NCBI RefSeq assembly: GCF_012689525.1
Contig: NZ_CP051515.1
Location: 3,100,001-3,164,000, forward strand
DNA length: 64,000 nt
Direction of reading: 5' to 3'
DNA from: Paraburkholderia aromaticivorans
Lineage (GTDB): Bacteria; Pseudomonadota; Gammaproteobacteria; Burkholderiales; Burkholderiaceae
Made by a program: the position numbers and the translations under genes. Within the stretch, counting starts at the first letter, position 1. Each line of letters starts with the position of its first letter. Shown here piece after piece: positions 1 to 10,904 of the stretch. The notes beneath the pieces were generated by a model, which saw only the letters and a program-made list of their open reading frames with translations, was not told the DNA's origin and searched no databases.

Positions 1-887
1 GTTACGACGTCTCGCTGCTTTCCGCCGCGGGCGGGCGCATCGCCAGTTCGTCATCGGTCTTTGTCTGGACCGACGATGTCCAGTCGCATCGAGGCACGAA
101 TGAGCCGCACCTGTTGTTCATTGCAGGCGGCGCCGGCGTGCAGCAGGCATGCCGCGACGAGCGGTTGAGTAACTGGCTTCGCCGCAGGCATCCGTTCAGC
201 GAGATCGTGCATCCGATCGCGGAAGGCCAACTGCTGCTTCAGGCCGCCGGACTGCCCAGCCGTTACTGCCCGCTTCTCTATGGAGACAACGAAGCACCCG
301 GCCTGCATCCGGCGCGGTTGACAGAAGCGCCGGGCGCCGTATCGACCGCGCTGCGTATCGTTGAAGAGGATCTCGGTGCCGATCTGGCGCAGCGGGTTGC
401 CGAGTCGATCGCGCCGCAACCCAAGACGCCTTTCAGCTCGTCGATCACGCTTGACGTGACGCCGCAGATCAGCGAGAAGATCCTGGCGTCGGCCCGCTGG
501 CTGGAAGCGAACGTCGATCGTCCCATCTCGATCGACGACGCGGCGCAGGTCGCAGCGATGAGCGAGCGCAACTTCCTGCGTCGCTTCAAGAGCGAGATCG
601 GCATGACGCCCTCCGACTATCTGCTTCGCGCACGTCTGAATATGAGTTGCCGGATGCTGGTTGAATCGCGTCTGCCCGTCGACAAGATCGCGCGCCGCTG
701 CGGTATCGGCAGCGGCGGGCAGTTGTCGAAGCTGTTCAGGAAATATCTGGAGACGACGCCGACGGACTATCGAACGCGCAACCACGTGGCACAGCAGAAG
801 CCCAAAGCACAGGTACCGCATCAACGGCGTGAGTTCGATCCAGGCGTTCGGATCGAAGCCGACTACACAAGTCAAGTCGAAGCGTAA
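1..887 (+). CDS. AraC-family regulator with GATase1-like domain (5' end outside window)
   Basis: The reading frame is open from base 3, so the N-terminus lies outside the window. The visible 294 residues hold the end of a DJ-1/PfpI (GATase1)-like domain and a C-terminal AraC double helix-turn-helix (MSERNFLRRFKSEIGMTPSDY, then VDKIARRCGIGSGGQL). It is very close to the regulator at 28496-29491 and related to the one at 1950-2945. The position that carries the nucleophilic Cys in active GATase1 proteins reads HPIAEGQLLL, so the domain is probably a non-catalytic ligand or partner sensor. It probably regulates the neighbouring EPS locus; this is inferred from position and paralogy. Confidence 0.9.
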   Translation, partial: YDVSLLSAAGGRIASSSSVFVWTDDVQSHRGTNEPHLLFIAGGAGVQQACRDERLSNWLRRRHPFSEIVHPIAEGQLLLQAAGLPSRYCPLLYGDNEAPGLHPARLTEAPGAVSTALRIVEEDLGADLAQRVAESIAPQPKTPFSSSITLDVTPQISEKILASARWLEANVDRPISIDDAAQVAAMSERNFLRRFKSEIGMTPSDYLLRARLNMSCRMLVESRLPVDKIARRCGIGSGGQLSKLFRKYLETTPTDYRTRNHVAQQKPKAQVPHQRREFDPGVRIEADYTSQVEA

Positions 888-895
888 GACAGAAC

Positions 896-919
896 CCGGC
901 GGTACATCGCTACCGCCGG
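896..919 (+). other. stem-loop after the first AraC gene
   Basis: CCGGCGGTA - CATCGC - TACCGCCGG is a perfect 9-bp stem with a 6-nt loop, 8 bp after the stop codon. There is no T-run after it, so it may protect the mRNA 3' end or pause transcription rather than terminate it. Confidence 0.5.
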
Positions 920-1122
920 AAGATGACCACGGCCACCCAAGTCTATGCAGGGCCAAGATACTTGAATGATCATGCCGCGTTGAGCCCTTCTTATGTCATG
1001 TTCAGTCAACAACGTGACGCCATCCGCCGCTCGCGTCTTGAGTCTACTTCGAACGAATACACTTGGCGTCGGCCTTTCGAGGGGCGCCTCTCTCAGTCAA
1101 CCCCAACCCCTCGATTTTCTGG

Positions 1123-1157
1123 CCTGCCGCTCCTTCGGGCGGCAGGTTCCTTTTTTC
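1123..1157 (+). terminator. Rho-independent terminator
   Basis: CCTGCCGC (1123-1130) pairs with GCGGCAGG (1139-1146) and is followed by a T-rich tract (1147-1156). It lies about 240 bp after the AraC stop and closes that transcript before the small ORF at 1265. The rest of 888-1264 shows no convincing gene. Confidence 0.75.
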
Positions 1158-1264
1158 TCCGCCATATCAGGTTCGAGTCGCGTGTCCAACTACGCGCCAG
1201 GCGTCTCGCGAGGCACATGCATCCACGTCCTTGATACATACGAAAACTCCCGAATGGAGCGCAG

Positions 1265-1492
1265 ATGGATGAGAAAGTGACTTATGTGTACGAGTACACG
1301 GGTGGTTTTGGTACGTACCGTACTACTGGGAAAAGGTTCGCATGTCATCTCCCCCTTGTCGGCGACAATGTAGTCATGAAGGTCGATGAACTGGGATTCG
1401 ATGATGTTTTCAAAGTGAAGTCACAACTCTTCGAGTACGACAAAGCTGGATCCTTGACTGTTACATTGACTCTGTCTCATACCGTCACATAG
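1265..1492 (+). CDS. small hypothetical protein, 75 aa
   Basis: I do not recognise this protein. It is soluble, without signal peptide or membrane segment, and starts MDEKVTYVYEYTGGFG. A GGAG lies about 10 bp before the ATG. It follows the terminator at 1123-1157, so it would be its own unit. Third codon positions are much less GC-rich than in the neighbours, which suggests foreign origin. It could also be a chance ORF. Confidence 0.45.
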   Translation: MDEKVTYVYEYTGGFGTYRTTGKRFACHLPLVGDNVVMKVDELGFDDVFKVKSQLFEYDKAGSLTVTLTLSHTVT

Positions 1493-1949
1493 GATCACTA
1501 CATATCGATGATAGATAGTTTTCTTCGTTACGACAGGCTTGAATGCATGGTCTCGTAGCGCTCCCACAATAGGCCTGCACTTACATTCATTCCGCACTGT
1601 TCTATGCATTTTAATGGCGCTCTTTATCGGGCTCACATTCGATATTTCAATTCAGAATAAAAATTAACGCCTTTTAGTTCTTTGCTCGATATTCCATCGA
1701 AACCAACTCGATAGAGTGCATTTCACACTTACTCAAGAATCGCCCACGCTGTCAAATTAAACCCGCCAGTTATCCAACGGATAATTCCCTTGCCCCCAGA
1801 AACACACCATAAATTTGGCAATTCTGGCCAACACCTTGGCAAATTCGGCCAGTCATTAATGCAGCGCAACAACGTTATGTAGCATTCGATCAAACAATTA
1901 AAAGCGGCTTAGAGACGGCCGGCAAGTCACTCATTTCCGGGGAAGTACG
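1493..1949. other. AT-rich intergenic region with regulator promoter
   Basis: No supportable gene. This 457-bp stretch is clearly AT-richer than the surroundings and carries the direct-repeat operator candidate at 1814-1850. A -10-like TATGTA near 1879 is matched by TATAGC at a similar place upstream of the paralogue at 28496. The sequence just before both start codons (TTCCGGGGAA, then ATGGAG) is also conserved. Confidence 0.5.
1814..1850. promoter_or_regulatory. candidate AraC-type operator, site A
   Basis: Two 16-mers, TTGGCAATTCTGGCCA (1814-1829) and TTGGCAAATTCGGCCA (1835-1850), repeat with a 21-bp period, about two helical turns, as expected for AraC-family direct repeats. The centre reads GGCCA-N5-TTGGC. 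It ends 99 bp before the ATG of the AraC gene at 1950. Related elements are at 6457, 15062 and 28367. Confidence 0.6.
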
Positions 1950-2945
1950 ATGGAGTTTCTTTGCAACGTGAAGCATAAGAATGCACTTCAAGCACCCGCT
2001 TCGCCACAGACCCCCGGCGTAAACCACATCGGTATTGCATTGTTCAATGGATTTGCTCTACCCGATGTGGCTTCCATCATCGAGATATTCCAGTCGGCGA
2101 ATGCCCTGAGTGATGCAGGCGAGCCCCGCCGAACGCGCTATGAGGTCTCGCTTTTGTCGGCATCCGGTGGACGTATCGCCAGTTCCTCCTCGGTGTTCGT
2201 GTGGACCGATAGCGTCGAATCTCGCGGGCACGACGATAACTTCCGCGCGCTATTCATTGCAGGCGGCACCGGCGCAACGAATGCGTTCCGTGACGATCGT
2301 CTGATCGTGTGGCTTCGGCAGGCGTTTCCGAGAAGCGGTATGGTCCATGCGATCGCTGAGGGACGCCTGATGCTCGAAGCGGCGGGTTTCTCGAACGCCT
2401 ACGGTGCGCGTATTGAGAACGACGGCCACGCACGAAGCGCATTCCCATCCCGCCCTCTTGTCGACTCGCCAAGCCCGCTGCGAACCGCATTGCGCATCGT
2501 TGGCGACGATCTCGGACCGGTAGTCGCGCAGCAGGTCGCCGATTGGGTTGCGCCACAGGGCGAAACGCAGTTCAGCGCAATCCTGCGTAGCAAAACGGCA
2601 TCGCACATCAGCGACAAAATCCAGGCGTCCGCGCAATGGCTCGAGGCCAACGGCGCTCGCCCGATATCGATCGACGATGCCGCGCAGATCGCGGCGATGA
2701 GCGAACGGAATTTCCTACGGCGCTTCAAGAGCGAAATGGGTGTCACCCCGTCGGAATATCTGCTCTATGTGCGACTCGACATGAGCTGCCGCCTTCTCGC
2801 CAAAACAAGCTTGCCCGTGGACAAGATCGCGCGTCGATGCGGCATTGGCAGCGGTGGACGGCTCGCCAAGCTGTTCCGCAAGCACCTGCTCACCACGCCG
2901 ACGGAGTATCGAACCAGCAAGCAAGGTTCGCGCAGAACGTCGTAA
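1950..2945 (+). CDS. AraC-family regulator with GATase1-like domain
   Basis: 331 aa. Residues about 25-195 form a DJ-1/PfpI (GATase1)-like domain starting IGIALFNGFALPDVASIIEIF; residues about 225-325 are the AraC DNA-binding domain with two HTH motifs (MSERNFLRRFKSEMG and VDKIARRCGIGSGGRL). The nucleophile elbow reads HAIAEGRLMLEAAG instead of a Cys-containing loop. The ATG is supported by the upstream CCGGGGAAG, which is conserved before the paralogue at 28496. It stands at the left edge of the EPS locus, next to another paralogue. Site A upstream suggests autoregulation or cross-regulation. Confidence 0.92.
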   Translation: MEFLCNVKHKNALQAPASPQTPGVNHIGIALFNGFALPDVASIIEIFQSANALSDAGEPRRTRYEVSLLSASGGRIASSSSVFVWTDSVESRGHDDNFRALFIAGGTGATNAFRDDRLIVWLRQAFPRSGMVHAIAEGRLMLEAAGFSNAYGARIENDGHARSAFPSRPLVDSPSPLRTALRIVGDDLGPVVAQQVADWVAPQGETQFSAILRSKTASHISDKIQASAQWLEANGARPISIDDAAQIAAMSERNFLRRFKSEMGVTPSEYLLYVRLDMSCRLLAKTSLPVDKIARRCGIGSGGRLAKLFRKHLLTTPTEYRTSKQGSRRTS

Positions 2946-3003
2946 CGCGCGCAAGCAGCAAATCCACGGTCTCTTTCCAGACGCCTTAGCGAATCTGGAA
3001 CGC

Positions 3004-3906
3004 TTAAGTGGTACGCTCGAATCGCTCATCTAGCGTTTGAGCAAGCGCGTCCCACCAATGGGGCCGCACAAGTCCGAATCGCTCACCAAAGCGGTCGTTG
3101 TTAAGAGCCGAATTGCGCGGCCGCGCCGCACGCGTCGGAAACGCCTCGCTCGGTACGGCTTCGATGTGGGTGACACGTACCCGACCTGACGGCGCGAGAT
3201 TGCGCGCATAGTCGATGATCGCAGAAGCAAAGCCATGCCAACTGGTCACGCCTCGCGATGTCAAATGAAAAAGTCCGCTTTGAAAGCGTCCTTCCCGACG
3301 CTCGCGCATCGCTTGCGAAATAGCGTGCGCAGTAACGTTCGCAAGCATTCTTGCCGAAGTCGGTGCGCCGACCTGGTCATCGACGATCTTGAGCGCTTCA
3401 CGTTCTCCGGCGAGCCGAAGCATCGTCAGCATGAAGTTTGCCCCGCGCGTCGCGTAGACCCAGGAGGTCCGGAAGATCAGATGATCGCATTCGGACGCGA
3501 TGATTGCGAGTTCTCCGTCGCGCTTGGTCGCGCCGTACACATTCAGCGGCGACGTCTCGCAATCTTCCGAATAAGGCTCCGCCGACTTTCCGTCGAATAC
3601 GTAATCAGTCGAAAAATGAACGAACAATGCGCCCGCGCGCTTTGCCGCGCGGGCCATTACGTCGACCGATTCGGTATTGACGAGCCGTGCCGTTACGCTA
3701 TCGTCTTCCGCCTTATCGACCGCCGTATAGGCTGCGGCATTGACAACGACGTCCGGACGGTAAAACCTCATCAAGCCGTCAAGCAACACCGGCTTGCTGA
3801 GATCCGCAACTTCCCGATCCCAACGAACCACCTCGCCCAGCGGCGAAAGCGAGCGTGCGAGTTCCCAGCCGAGTTGCCCCTGTACGCCTGTGACCGCGAT
3901 TCTCAT
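3004..3906 (-). CDS. rfbD: dTDP-4-dehydrorhamnose reductase
   Basis: 300 aa, the usual length. Last step of dTDP-L-rhamnose synthesis: NADPH-dependent reduction of dTDP-4-dehydro-L-rhamnose in the cytoplasm. It has the N-terminal Rossmann motif GVQGQLGWELA, a THFSTDYVFDG-like segment (VHFSTDYVFDG) and the catalytic YxxxK in YGATKRDGE. It is the last gene of rfbBACD; its ATG overlaps the rfbC stop by one base, implying translational coupling. It supplies L-rhamnose donor for the EPS locus, and LPS may draw on it too. Confidence 0.96.
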   Translation of the reverse strand: MRIAVTGVQGQLGWELARSLSPLGEVVRWDREVADLSKPVLLDGLMRFYRPDVVVNAAAYTAVDKAEDDSVTARLVNTESVDVMARAAKRAGALFVHFSTDYVFDGKSAEPYSEDCETSPLNVYGATKRDGELAIIASECDHLIFRTSWVYATRGANFMLTMLRLAGEREALKIVDDQVGAPTSARMLANVTAHAISQAMRERREGRFQSGLFHLTSRGVTSWHGFASAIIDYARNLAPSGRVRVTHIEAVPSEAFPTRAARPRNSALNNDRFGERFGLVRPHWWDALAQTLDERFERTT

Positions 3907-4454
3907 CAGTAAACCTCAGCCTCGTTGAAGCGGCAACCGGCGGCGTCTTTCGATGAAACGAACGGATCACCATTCAGTTCCCATTCGACGGCGATGTCCG
4001 GATCGTCCCAACGCAACGTACGCTCGTGTTCCGGGTGCCAGAATGCAGTAGCTTTATAAAGGAATTCAGCGACATCTGACAATACGACAAAGCCGTGTGC
4101 AAAGCCCGGCGGAATCCATAGCTGCCGCCGGTTCGACGCGGACAACCGCACGCCGACCCATCGCCCGAACGTGGACGACCAGCGCCGCAGATCGACCGCG
4201 ACGTCGAACACCTCACCCACTACAACCCGAACCAGCTTGCCCTGTGGATGCTGGATCTGGTAATGCAGGCCTCGCAGAACGCCTTGCGCTGAAATCGAAT
4301 GATTGTCTTGCACGAACGTATAGCCGCGTGCCACTTTTTCCTCGAACTCGACCTGATTGAACGTCTCGAGGAAAGCACCGCGTGAATCTCCAAACACGTG
4401 CGGCTCGATCACCTTCACGTCGGGAATCGCGGTATGTCGAACTTGAATGGTCAT
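3906..4454 (-). CDS. rfbC: dTDP-4-dehydrorhamnose 3,5-epimerase
   Basis: 182 aa, normal for the cupin-fold RmlC family. It epimerises C3 and C5 of dTDP-4-dehydro-6-deoxyglucose. Visible family signatures are VLRGLHYQ, with the catalytic His at residue 64, and [15 protein letters not shown]. Its ATG overlaps the rfbA stop codon (ATGA), so the two are coupled. The order rfbB-A-C-D is the classic rhamnose operon order. Confidence 0.97.
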   Translation of the reverse strand: MTIQVRHTAIPDVKVIEPHVFGDSRGAFLETFNQVEFEEKVARGYTFVQDNHSISAQGVLRGLHYQIQHPQGKLVRVVVGEVFDVAVDLRRWSSTFGRWVGVRLSASNRRQLWIPPGFAHGFVVLSDVAEFLYKATAFWHPEHERTLRWDDPDIAVEWELNGDPFVSSKDAAGCRFNEAEVY

Positions 4455-5338
4455 GTGAGGATGGTCGGAATGAGAGATGACAGATATCGGCCGTAATCCG
4501 TCTTTTGCAAAGGCGCAGCAAGGCGGGCCAGTTGCTCGGCATCGATCCAGCCACGCCGGAATGCGACTTCCTCGGGGCTTGCAACCAGCAAGCCCTGCCT
4601 CTGTTGCAGCGTCGCGATAAATGTCGCCGCATTGATCAGCGATTCGTGCGTCCCTGTATCGAACCAGGCAAAGCCTCTACCCAGCGTTTCCAGATGAAGC
4701 GCTTCGCGCTCCAGGTAGTGCCGATTCACGTCCGTGATTTCCAACTCACCGCGTGCGGATGGCTTAATGTTCGCAGCAACATCGCAGACGTCGCCGTCAT
4801 AGAAATAAAGACCTGTAACAGCAAAATTCGAGCGCGGCTTCAGAGGCTTTTCTTCGATCGTCAGCACCTTACCCCGTGCGTCGATCTCCACCACGCCGTA
4901 GCGCTGCGGATCGTGCACGTGATACCCGAAGACCGTCGCACCTTTGGTCCTCGAATGCGCATTGCCCAGATGCGCACCCAGGTCCGCGCCATAGAAAATG
5001 TTGTCGCCCAGAATCAGCGCGGACGGTTTGCCATCGATGAATTCGCGGCCGAGTATGAATGCTTGAGCGAGCCCGTCCGGTGACGGTTGCACAGCGTACG
5101 TGATCCGCATACCCCACTGGCTGCCGTCGCCGAACATCGCCGCGAAGCGCGGCGTGTCATCCGGCGTCGAGATCAGCAGGACCTCGCGAATGCCCGACAT
5201 CATCAGTGTGGACAGCGGATAGTAAATCATCGGCTTGTCGTAGATCGGCAGCATCTGCTTGGAGATAACGCGCGTGATCGGGTACAGCCGCGTACCAGAC
5301 CCGCCAGCGAGAATAATGCCCTTACGGTTCGAGTCCAT
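4451..5338 (-). CDS. rfbA: glucose-1-phosphate thymidylyltransferase
   Basis: 295 aa. It makes dTDP-glucose from dTTP and glucose-1-phosphate. The nucleotidyltransferase signature [11 protein letters not shown] lies at the N-terminus; [11 protein letters not shown] and LGDNIFYG are typical of RmlA. It starts 3 bp after the rfbB stop and overlaps rfbC by 4 bp, so it belongs to the same tight operon. Feedback inhibition by dTDP-L-rhamnose is a family property, not something visible here. Confidence 0.97.
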   Translation of the reverse strand: MDSNRKGIILAGGSGTRLYPITRVISKQMLPIYDKPMIYYPLSTLMMSGIREVLLISTPDDTPRFAAMFGDGSQWGMRITYAVQPSPDGLAQAFILGREFIDGKPSALILGDNIFYGADLGAHLGNAHSRTKGATVFGYHVHDPQRYGVVEIDARGKVLTIEEKPLKPRSNFAVTGLYFYDGDVCDVAANIKPSARGELEITDVNRHYLEREALHLETLGRGFAWFDTGTHESLINAATFIATLQQRQGLLVASPEEVAFRRGWIDAEQLARLAAPLQKTDYGRYLSSLIPTILT

Positions 5339-5341
5339 AGT

Positions 5342-6403
5342 TCACGCTCTCTTGAGTACGCTTTCGGGGATCCAGCGCCGATATGCGCCAGAGCGGATTT
5401 CTTCGAGCCACGCACCGTTTTCAACGTACCACTGCACCGTCATCGACAAGCCGCTCGCAAACGTCTCGCGCGGCACCCAGCCAAGCTCGCGACGCAGCTT
5501 CGTTGCATTGATCGCGTAGCGCCGGTCGTGTCCCTTCCGGTCCGAGACGAAAGCGATCTGGTCGCGATAACTGCCGCTCTCGCGCGGCTTTATCGCATCG
5601 AGAAGATCGCAGATGAAATGAACGACTTCGACATTGGTTTTCTCGTTATCGCCGCCAATGTTATATGTCTCCCCCGGCATGCCACGGGCGAGCACCGTAC
5701 GGATCGCCTCACAATGGTCGCGTACATACAGCCAGTCGCGCACATTGCCGCCATCGCCGTAAACCGGTAGTGCGTCGCCGCTCAGTGCACGTTGAATCAT
5801 CAACGGAATCAGCTTCTCCGGGAACTGGTAAGGCCCGTAGTTGTTCGAACAGTTCGTCGTCAGCGTAGGCAACCCATAGGTGTGATGGTATGCGCGGACG
5901 ATATGATCCGAACTGGCTTTCGACGCCGCATAGGGACTGTTTGGCGCGTACGGTGTCGTCTCAGTAAATGCGGCATCGTTGGCCGACAGCGAGCCGTACA
6001 CTTCGTCCGTTGACACATGCAGGAAGCGAAACGAAGCACGTTCCCCACCGCTTAGTTGCTCCCAATACAGCCGCGCAACATCGAGCAGTTCACCGGTGCC
6101 CGTCACATTTGAGTCGATAAACTCGCGTGGACGGTCGATGGAGCGATCGACGTGACTTTCCGCTGCAAAGTGCACCACGGCACGCGGCCGATATTGTTCA
6201 AAGATAGCGCTCATGGCCGCGCGATCGCCGATATCGCGACACACGAACACATGACGAGGATCGTCGTGCAGCTCTCGCAACGTGCCGTAATTGCCGGCAT
6301 ACGTCAGTTTGTCGATATTGAGTATCGGCTCATCGTGGTGGGCAAGCCAGTCGATGACAAAATTTGCGCCTATAAAGCCGGCGCCACCCGTTACGAAGAT
6401 CAT
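5342..6403 (-). CDS. rfbB: dTDP-glucose 4,6-dehydratase
   Basis: 353 aa extended SDR. It converts dTDP-glucose to dTDP-4-dehydro-6-deoxyglucose with tightly bound NAD. GGAGFIG is at residues 6-12, the T-D-E catalytic group at residues 132-134 (STDEVYG) and YxxxK at Y158-K162 (YAASK). It is the first gene of the rhamnose operon. Site B, the candidate EPS operator, ends 54 bp before the -strand start region, suggesting that the rfb operon has its own promoter although an AraC gene lies upstream on the same strand. Confidence 0.97.
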   Translation of the reverse strand: MIFVTGGAGFIGANFVIDWLAHHDEPILNIDKLTYAGNYGTLRELHDDPRHVFVCRDIGDRAAMSAIFEQYRPRAVVHFAAESHVDRSIDRPREFIDSNVTGTGELLDVARLYWEQLSGGERASFRFLHVSTDEVYGSLSANDAAFTETTPYAPNSPYAASKASSDHIVRAYHHTYGLPTLTTNCSNNYGPYQFPEKLIPLMIQRALSGDALPVYGDGGNVRDWLYVRDHCEAIRTVLARGMPGETYNIGGDNEKTNVEVVHFICDLLDAIKPRESGSYRDQIAFVSDRKGHDRRYAINATKLRRELGWVPRETFASGLSMTVQWYVENGAWLEEIRSGAYRRWIPESVLKRA

Positions 6404-6456
6404 TTGAAGTTCTCTTAGATGACGGCTCTTACACTTTGAATCGTAAAGGCACGACT

Positions 6457-6493
6457 ATTTTTCTATCGGCCATATAGTTGGCGCATTCCGACA
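6457..6493. promoter_or_regulatory. candidate EPS operator, site B, upstream of rfbB
   Basis: GGCCA (6468-6472), 5 bp, TTGGC (6478-6482) matches the centre of site A exactly. The right 16-mer (TTGGCGCATTCCGACA) matches the right repeat of site A at 12 of 16 positions. The left 16-mer matches only in its TCGGCCA half. It lies 54-90 bp upstream of the rfbB ATG; a TACGAT -10 candidate on the - strand follows. This is the expected place for an AraC-type activator site. Confidence 0.55.
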
Positions 6494-6523
6494 TTCGCCA
6501 GTTCCCGCTCGATTCGCTCGAAC

Positions 6524-7591
6524 TTACTCATTCAGATCGATCCTGTGAATTCCAGAATGCAATCCCTGACGACTCGCGTCACGAAACTCGCTCGGCGTGA
6601 GAGAGAGGCGACGTCTGAATATTTTTGCAAGTCGCTCGCCACTTCCCATTCCGCAACGTCGCGCGATCGTATCGATCGGCAAACTGGTTCGCTGGAGCAG
6701 GCTGCACACGACACCCAGTCGAATCTCGAGCAAATACTCCGATGGCGTGATTGACGCCTCCGCCCTGAAACGACGCAAAAACGTTCTTTCGCTCATATTT
6801 GCGACCTCGGCCGCATGCGCAATTGAGATCGGATGCATGTAGTTTTCTCGCAGCCAATTCGCCCCCGCTCTAATCGGTGTCGTCCATTCCATCGATGACG
6901 CGTCGATGGTTTGTGCATCGCGACTATTAGTCGACGCCCGAGGACTCGCGTGTTTTCTCACAGCATTGCGCGACGATGTGAGATAAAGCAGAATCTGCGA
7001 CTCGATCTGTTTTCGCGCGTGCGTGCTGGTCGCCGCCAACGCCGCGACAAACGACACCCCTGCTTCCGTCATGGATGGCGCCAGTCTCGAGCGCGCCCGA
7101 GTGCCACCCAATCGTCGCCCGCGCCGCGCGGTACTCGTCGAAGCCATCACGAATCGATACAACGAGCTATCGCTATCCCACACGACGACATCGGCTCGCG
7201 CCACCAAGGTCGACACGACGCGCAACACGTCCGGGTCCTCAGCCGCGCCCACCCTGGACTTCGCACCGACCACAAACACCCCGTCGAATTTCTCCGATAA
7301 ACGAGGTTCGACCGGATCTGTCCAGATCCGGATTGAAAGCGAGTCATCAACATAGCCGCCTCCAATCGACAGTAACGACACTTTGAATATCAGGCCAAGC
7401 GACGCCGACGTTTCCTCCGCGATATCGTTGCCGTGAGCGCGGTTAAAGATGTCCGCAAGTGCGTCGACCTCCTTGACGGAGAACCCCGCGAACACGACTA
7501 TCGCAATCTTCACTTCCGATTCCATGGAAGGTGCCGCGACGTTATCGGAGAATGCTCCTTTAGCTCTTGTGCGGTTTGTGTATGGGTGCAT
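6524..7591 (-). CDS. divergent AraC-family regulator inside the EPS operon
   Basis: 355 aa. N-terminal GATase1-like half (VKIAIVVFAGFSVKEVDALADIF) and C-terminal AraC HTH domain (MSERTFLRRFRAEASITPSEY; IDTIARRCGMGSGERLAKIF). It is the most divergent of the four paralogues, and the region after residue about 145 is Ser/Thr/Arg-rich and poorly conserved. The first ATG is favoured because AGGA precedes it; MESEVKI at 7525 is an alternative. It sits between kdsD and rfbB on the same strand. A perfect 12-bp palindrome, GCCAGCGCTGGC, lies just upstream (7607-7618). Confidence 0.88.
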   Translation of the reverse strand: MHPYTNRTRAKGAFSDNVAAPSMESEVKIAIVVFAGFSVKEVDALADIFNRAHGNDIAEETSASLGLIFKVSLLSIGGGYVDDSLSIRIWTDPVEPRLSEKFDGVFVVGAKSRVGAAEDPDVLRVVSTLVARADVVVWDSDSSLYRFVMASTSTARRGRRLGGTRARSRLAPSMTEAGVSFVAALAATSTHARKQIESQILLYLTSSRNAVRKHASPRASTNSRDAQTIDASSMEWTTPIRAGANWLRENYMHPISIAHAAEVANMSERTFLRRFRAEASITPSEYLLEIRLGVVCSLLQRTSLPIDTIARRCGMGSGERLAKIFRRRLSLTPSEFRDASRQGLHSGIHRIDLNE

Positions 7592-7606
7592 GTTCCTGTT
7601 TCCGCG

Positions 7607-7618
7607 GCCAGCGCTGGC
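7607..7618. promoter_or_regulatory. palindrome upstream of the internal AraC gene
   Basis: GCCAGC-GCTGGC is a perfect 12-bp palindrome 16 bp before the AraC ATG (- strand). It resembles the GGCCA/TGGC halves of sites A-D but with shorter spacing, so I do not count it in that set. It could be an autoregulatory site. Confidence 0.3.
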
Positions 7619-7744
7619 TTTGTCACCTATCTTGACTGCCGATATTACTCACAGCGTGCTGTCGACAACGATCGCTGGCCCCGGGGCCATGGATTTGTCT
7701 GAAATAACGCCAGCCGCTGTGCCAAACACGCCGAGCATGCACCT

Positions 7745-8680
7745 TTACTTCTTGAAAACACCGACAATGTGGTGGTGTTCGACTACCAGTAGCGACGTAA
7801 TCCGTCGTTCGTCGAGCAATGCCAACGCGTCCTGCACGCGCGTCGCGGGAGACACCATCGTGGGCTCTCTGGACATGAAGTCTCCCGCGCATTTTTCGAA
7901 CGCATGGGGACCGTGGACCTCGATCAAACGGCGAACGTCACCGTCGGTAATCAGGCCCGAGCCCGTTTCGTCACGAACGATCGCAATCCCAAGACTGCCG
8001 CGCGTCATCTCGCTGACGATTTCCATGACCTTCGCATCGGGCCCGACGAACGGAAGCTTGTCGCGGACCATCTCATCGCCCACGGTGCTCAGCAGTCGCC
8101 GCCCAAGCGATCCTCCCGGATGAAAACGCGCGAAGCCCTCGGGCTTGAAATCGCGCGCCTCCATTAACGTCACGGCGAGCGCATCGCCCATCGCCAGCGT
8201 CGCAGTCGTCGAAGCGGTCGGCGCCAGTTGAAGCGGACAAGCCTCTTTCTCGACACCGATATCCAGATGGCAATGCGCCGCGCGGGCAAGTGTCGACTCA
8301 CGATTACCCGTCATTGCGATCACGAAATTGTGATTGTTTCGCAGAAATGGGAGCAGTTGCACAACCTCGTGGGTTTCGCCCGAATTTGAAATGGCGAGAA
8401 ACACGTCGTCACTGGTGACCATCCCGAGGTCACCGTGATACGCCTCGCCGGGATGCATGAAAAACGCAGGCGTGCCGGTGCTCGCGAAGGTCGCAGCGAT
8501 CTTCTTACCGATGATTCCAGACTTGCCCATGCCGCATACGATCACACGGCCGCGCGTTTCGAGAATGCGCGCTATCGCTTGCGCATAGTCGTCGTCCAGA
8601 CCCGACGCGAGCGCGGCAACGGCACTGGACTCCAAAGCGAAAACCCGTTTCGCCGACGAGATGTAATCGTGGGCCGTCAT
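7745..8680 (-). CDS. kdsD: arabinose-5-phosphate isomerase (KpsF/GutQ/KdsD family)
   Basis: 311 aa from MTAHDYISS. It interconverts ribulose-5-phosphate and arabinose-5-phosphate, the first step of Kdo synthesis. An N-terminal SIS domain (VIVCGMGKSGIIGKKIA, AISNSGETHEVV) is followed by two CBS domains (about 205-311). The C-terminus stops at IVGVFKK, about ten residues short of the usual end of the second CBS repeat. The start at 8680 is chosen because its ATG overlaps the kdsB TGA (ATGA). A longer upstream extension is not family-like. Likely a capsule-dedicated copy. Confidence 0.93.
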   Translation of the reverse strand: MTAHDYISSAKRVFALESSAVAALASGLDDDYAQAIARILETRGRVIVCGMGKSGIIGKKIAATFASTGTPAFFMHPGEAYHGDLGMVTSDDVFLAISNSGETHEVVQLLPFLRNNHNFVIAMTGNRESTLARAAHCHLDIGVEKEACPLQLAPTASTTATLAMGDALAVTLMEARDFKPEGFARFHPGGSLGRRLLSTVGDEMVRDKLPFVGPDAKVMEIVSEMTRGSLGIAIVRDETGSGLITDGDVRRLIEVHGPHAFEKCAGDFMSREPTMVSPATRVQDALALLDERRITSLLVVEHHHIVGVFKK

Positions 8681-9451
8681 GATCTCCCCGAAGCGTTCAC
8701 AAAAAGTATTTCCCTTACTCGCGCGACATCCTCTTTCGTATCGACACCCGGCGGCGGGGGCTCCGGCCATTCGAATACGCGGATCGGCATACCCAGCCAG
8801 ATCGCACGCATCTGTTCCAGTCTCTCGAGCTCTTCAAGTTCGCATGAAGGTGTCTCCGTCAGCCTGTAGAGCGCCGAGCATCGATAGGCGTAGATACCGA
8901 CATGACGCAAGTACGCGGACAACGGCCAGTCGTCCGGCGGAAGATCGCGGCAAAACGGAATTGCGGAACGTGAGAACACGATTGCCTGCCCCTGCGCGCC
9001 GACCACCAGTTTGACGACGTTTGGATCGGTCAAGTGGGACACTTCCGTTAAAGGCACCGCAACAGTCGCCATGTCGAAGGGCTGAGCATTCGCACAGAAT
9101 TGCACGAACGACGCAAGCAACGGCTGTGGAACGAGCGGTTCGTCGCCCTGCACATTGACGACCAGATCGTCTGGATTCCAGCCCAATTCACGCGCGACTT
9201 GCGCGCACCGATCAGTTCCGGACTGATGTTCGGGGTCGGTCATCCGGACGGGAATCCGGTACGCCTCCAGACTTCCGATAATCCGCTCGTCATCTGTGGC
9301 CACCACAACGTCCACCGTCTCGGGCAATGCTGCTCGAACGGCTTCATAGACACGTACGATCATCGGCTCGCCCGCCAGATCAATGAGCGGCTTGCCGGGC
9401 AAGCGAGTCGACCCAAAGCGAGCCGGAATCACCACGTGGATCGAAGCAAGG

Positions 9452-9468
<17 letters not shown>
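8677..9468 (-). CDS. kdsB: 3-deoxy-manno-octulosonate cytidylyltransferase
   Basis: 263 aa. It activates Kdo with CTP to CMP-Kdo. The family N-terminus VVIPARFGSTRLPGKPLIDL and VVNVQGDEPLVP are clear. The gene start overlaps the kdsC end by 17 bp and its stop overlaps the kdsD ATG. Together with kdsA, kdsC and kdsD it makes a complete Kdo pathway inside the EPS locus, which points to Kdo as an EPS constituent, since LPS Kdo genes normally lie elsewhere. Confidence 0.96.
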
Positions 9469-10866
<1,398 letters not shown>

Positions 10867-10904
10867 TCACATCCACGCCAGAAAGAGTTAGAACGGTTGA
10901 CCCC

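Noticed and set aside
923..1280. overlapping 69-103 aa ORFs on the + strand
   Set aside because: They run through the terminator hairpin at 1123-1157 and have no ribosome site.
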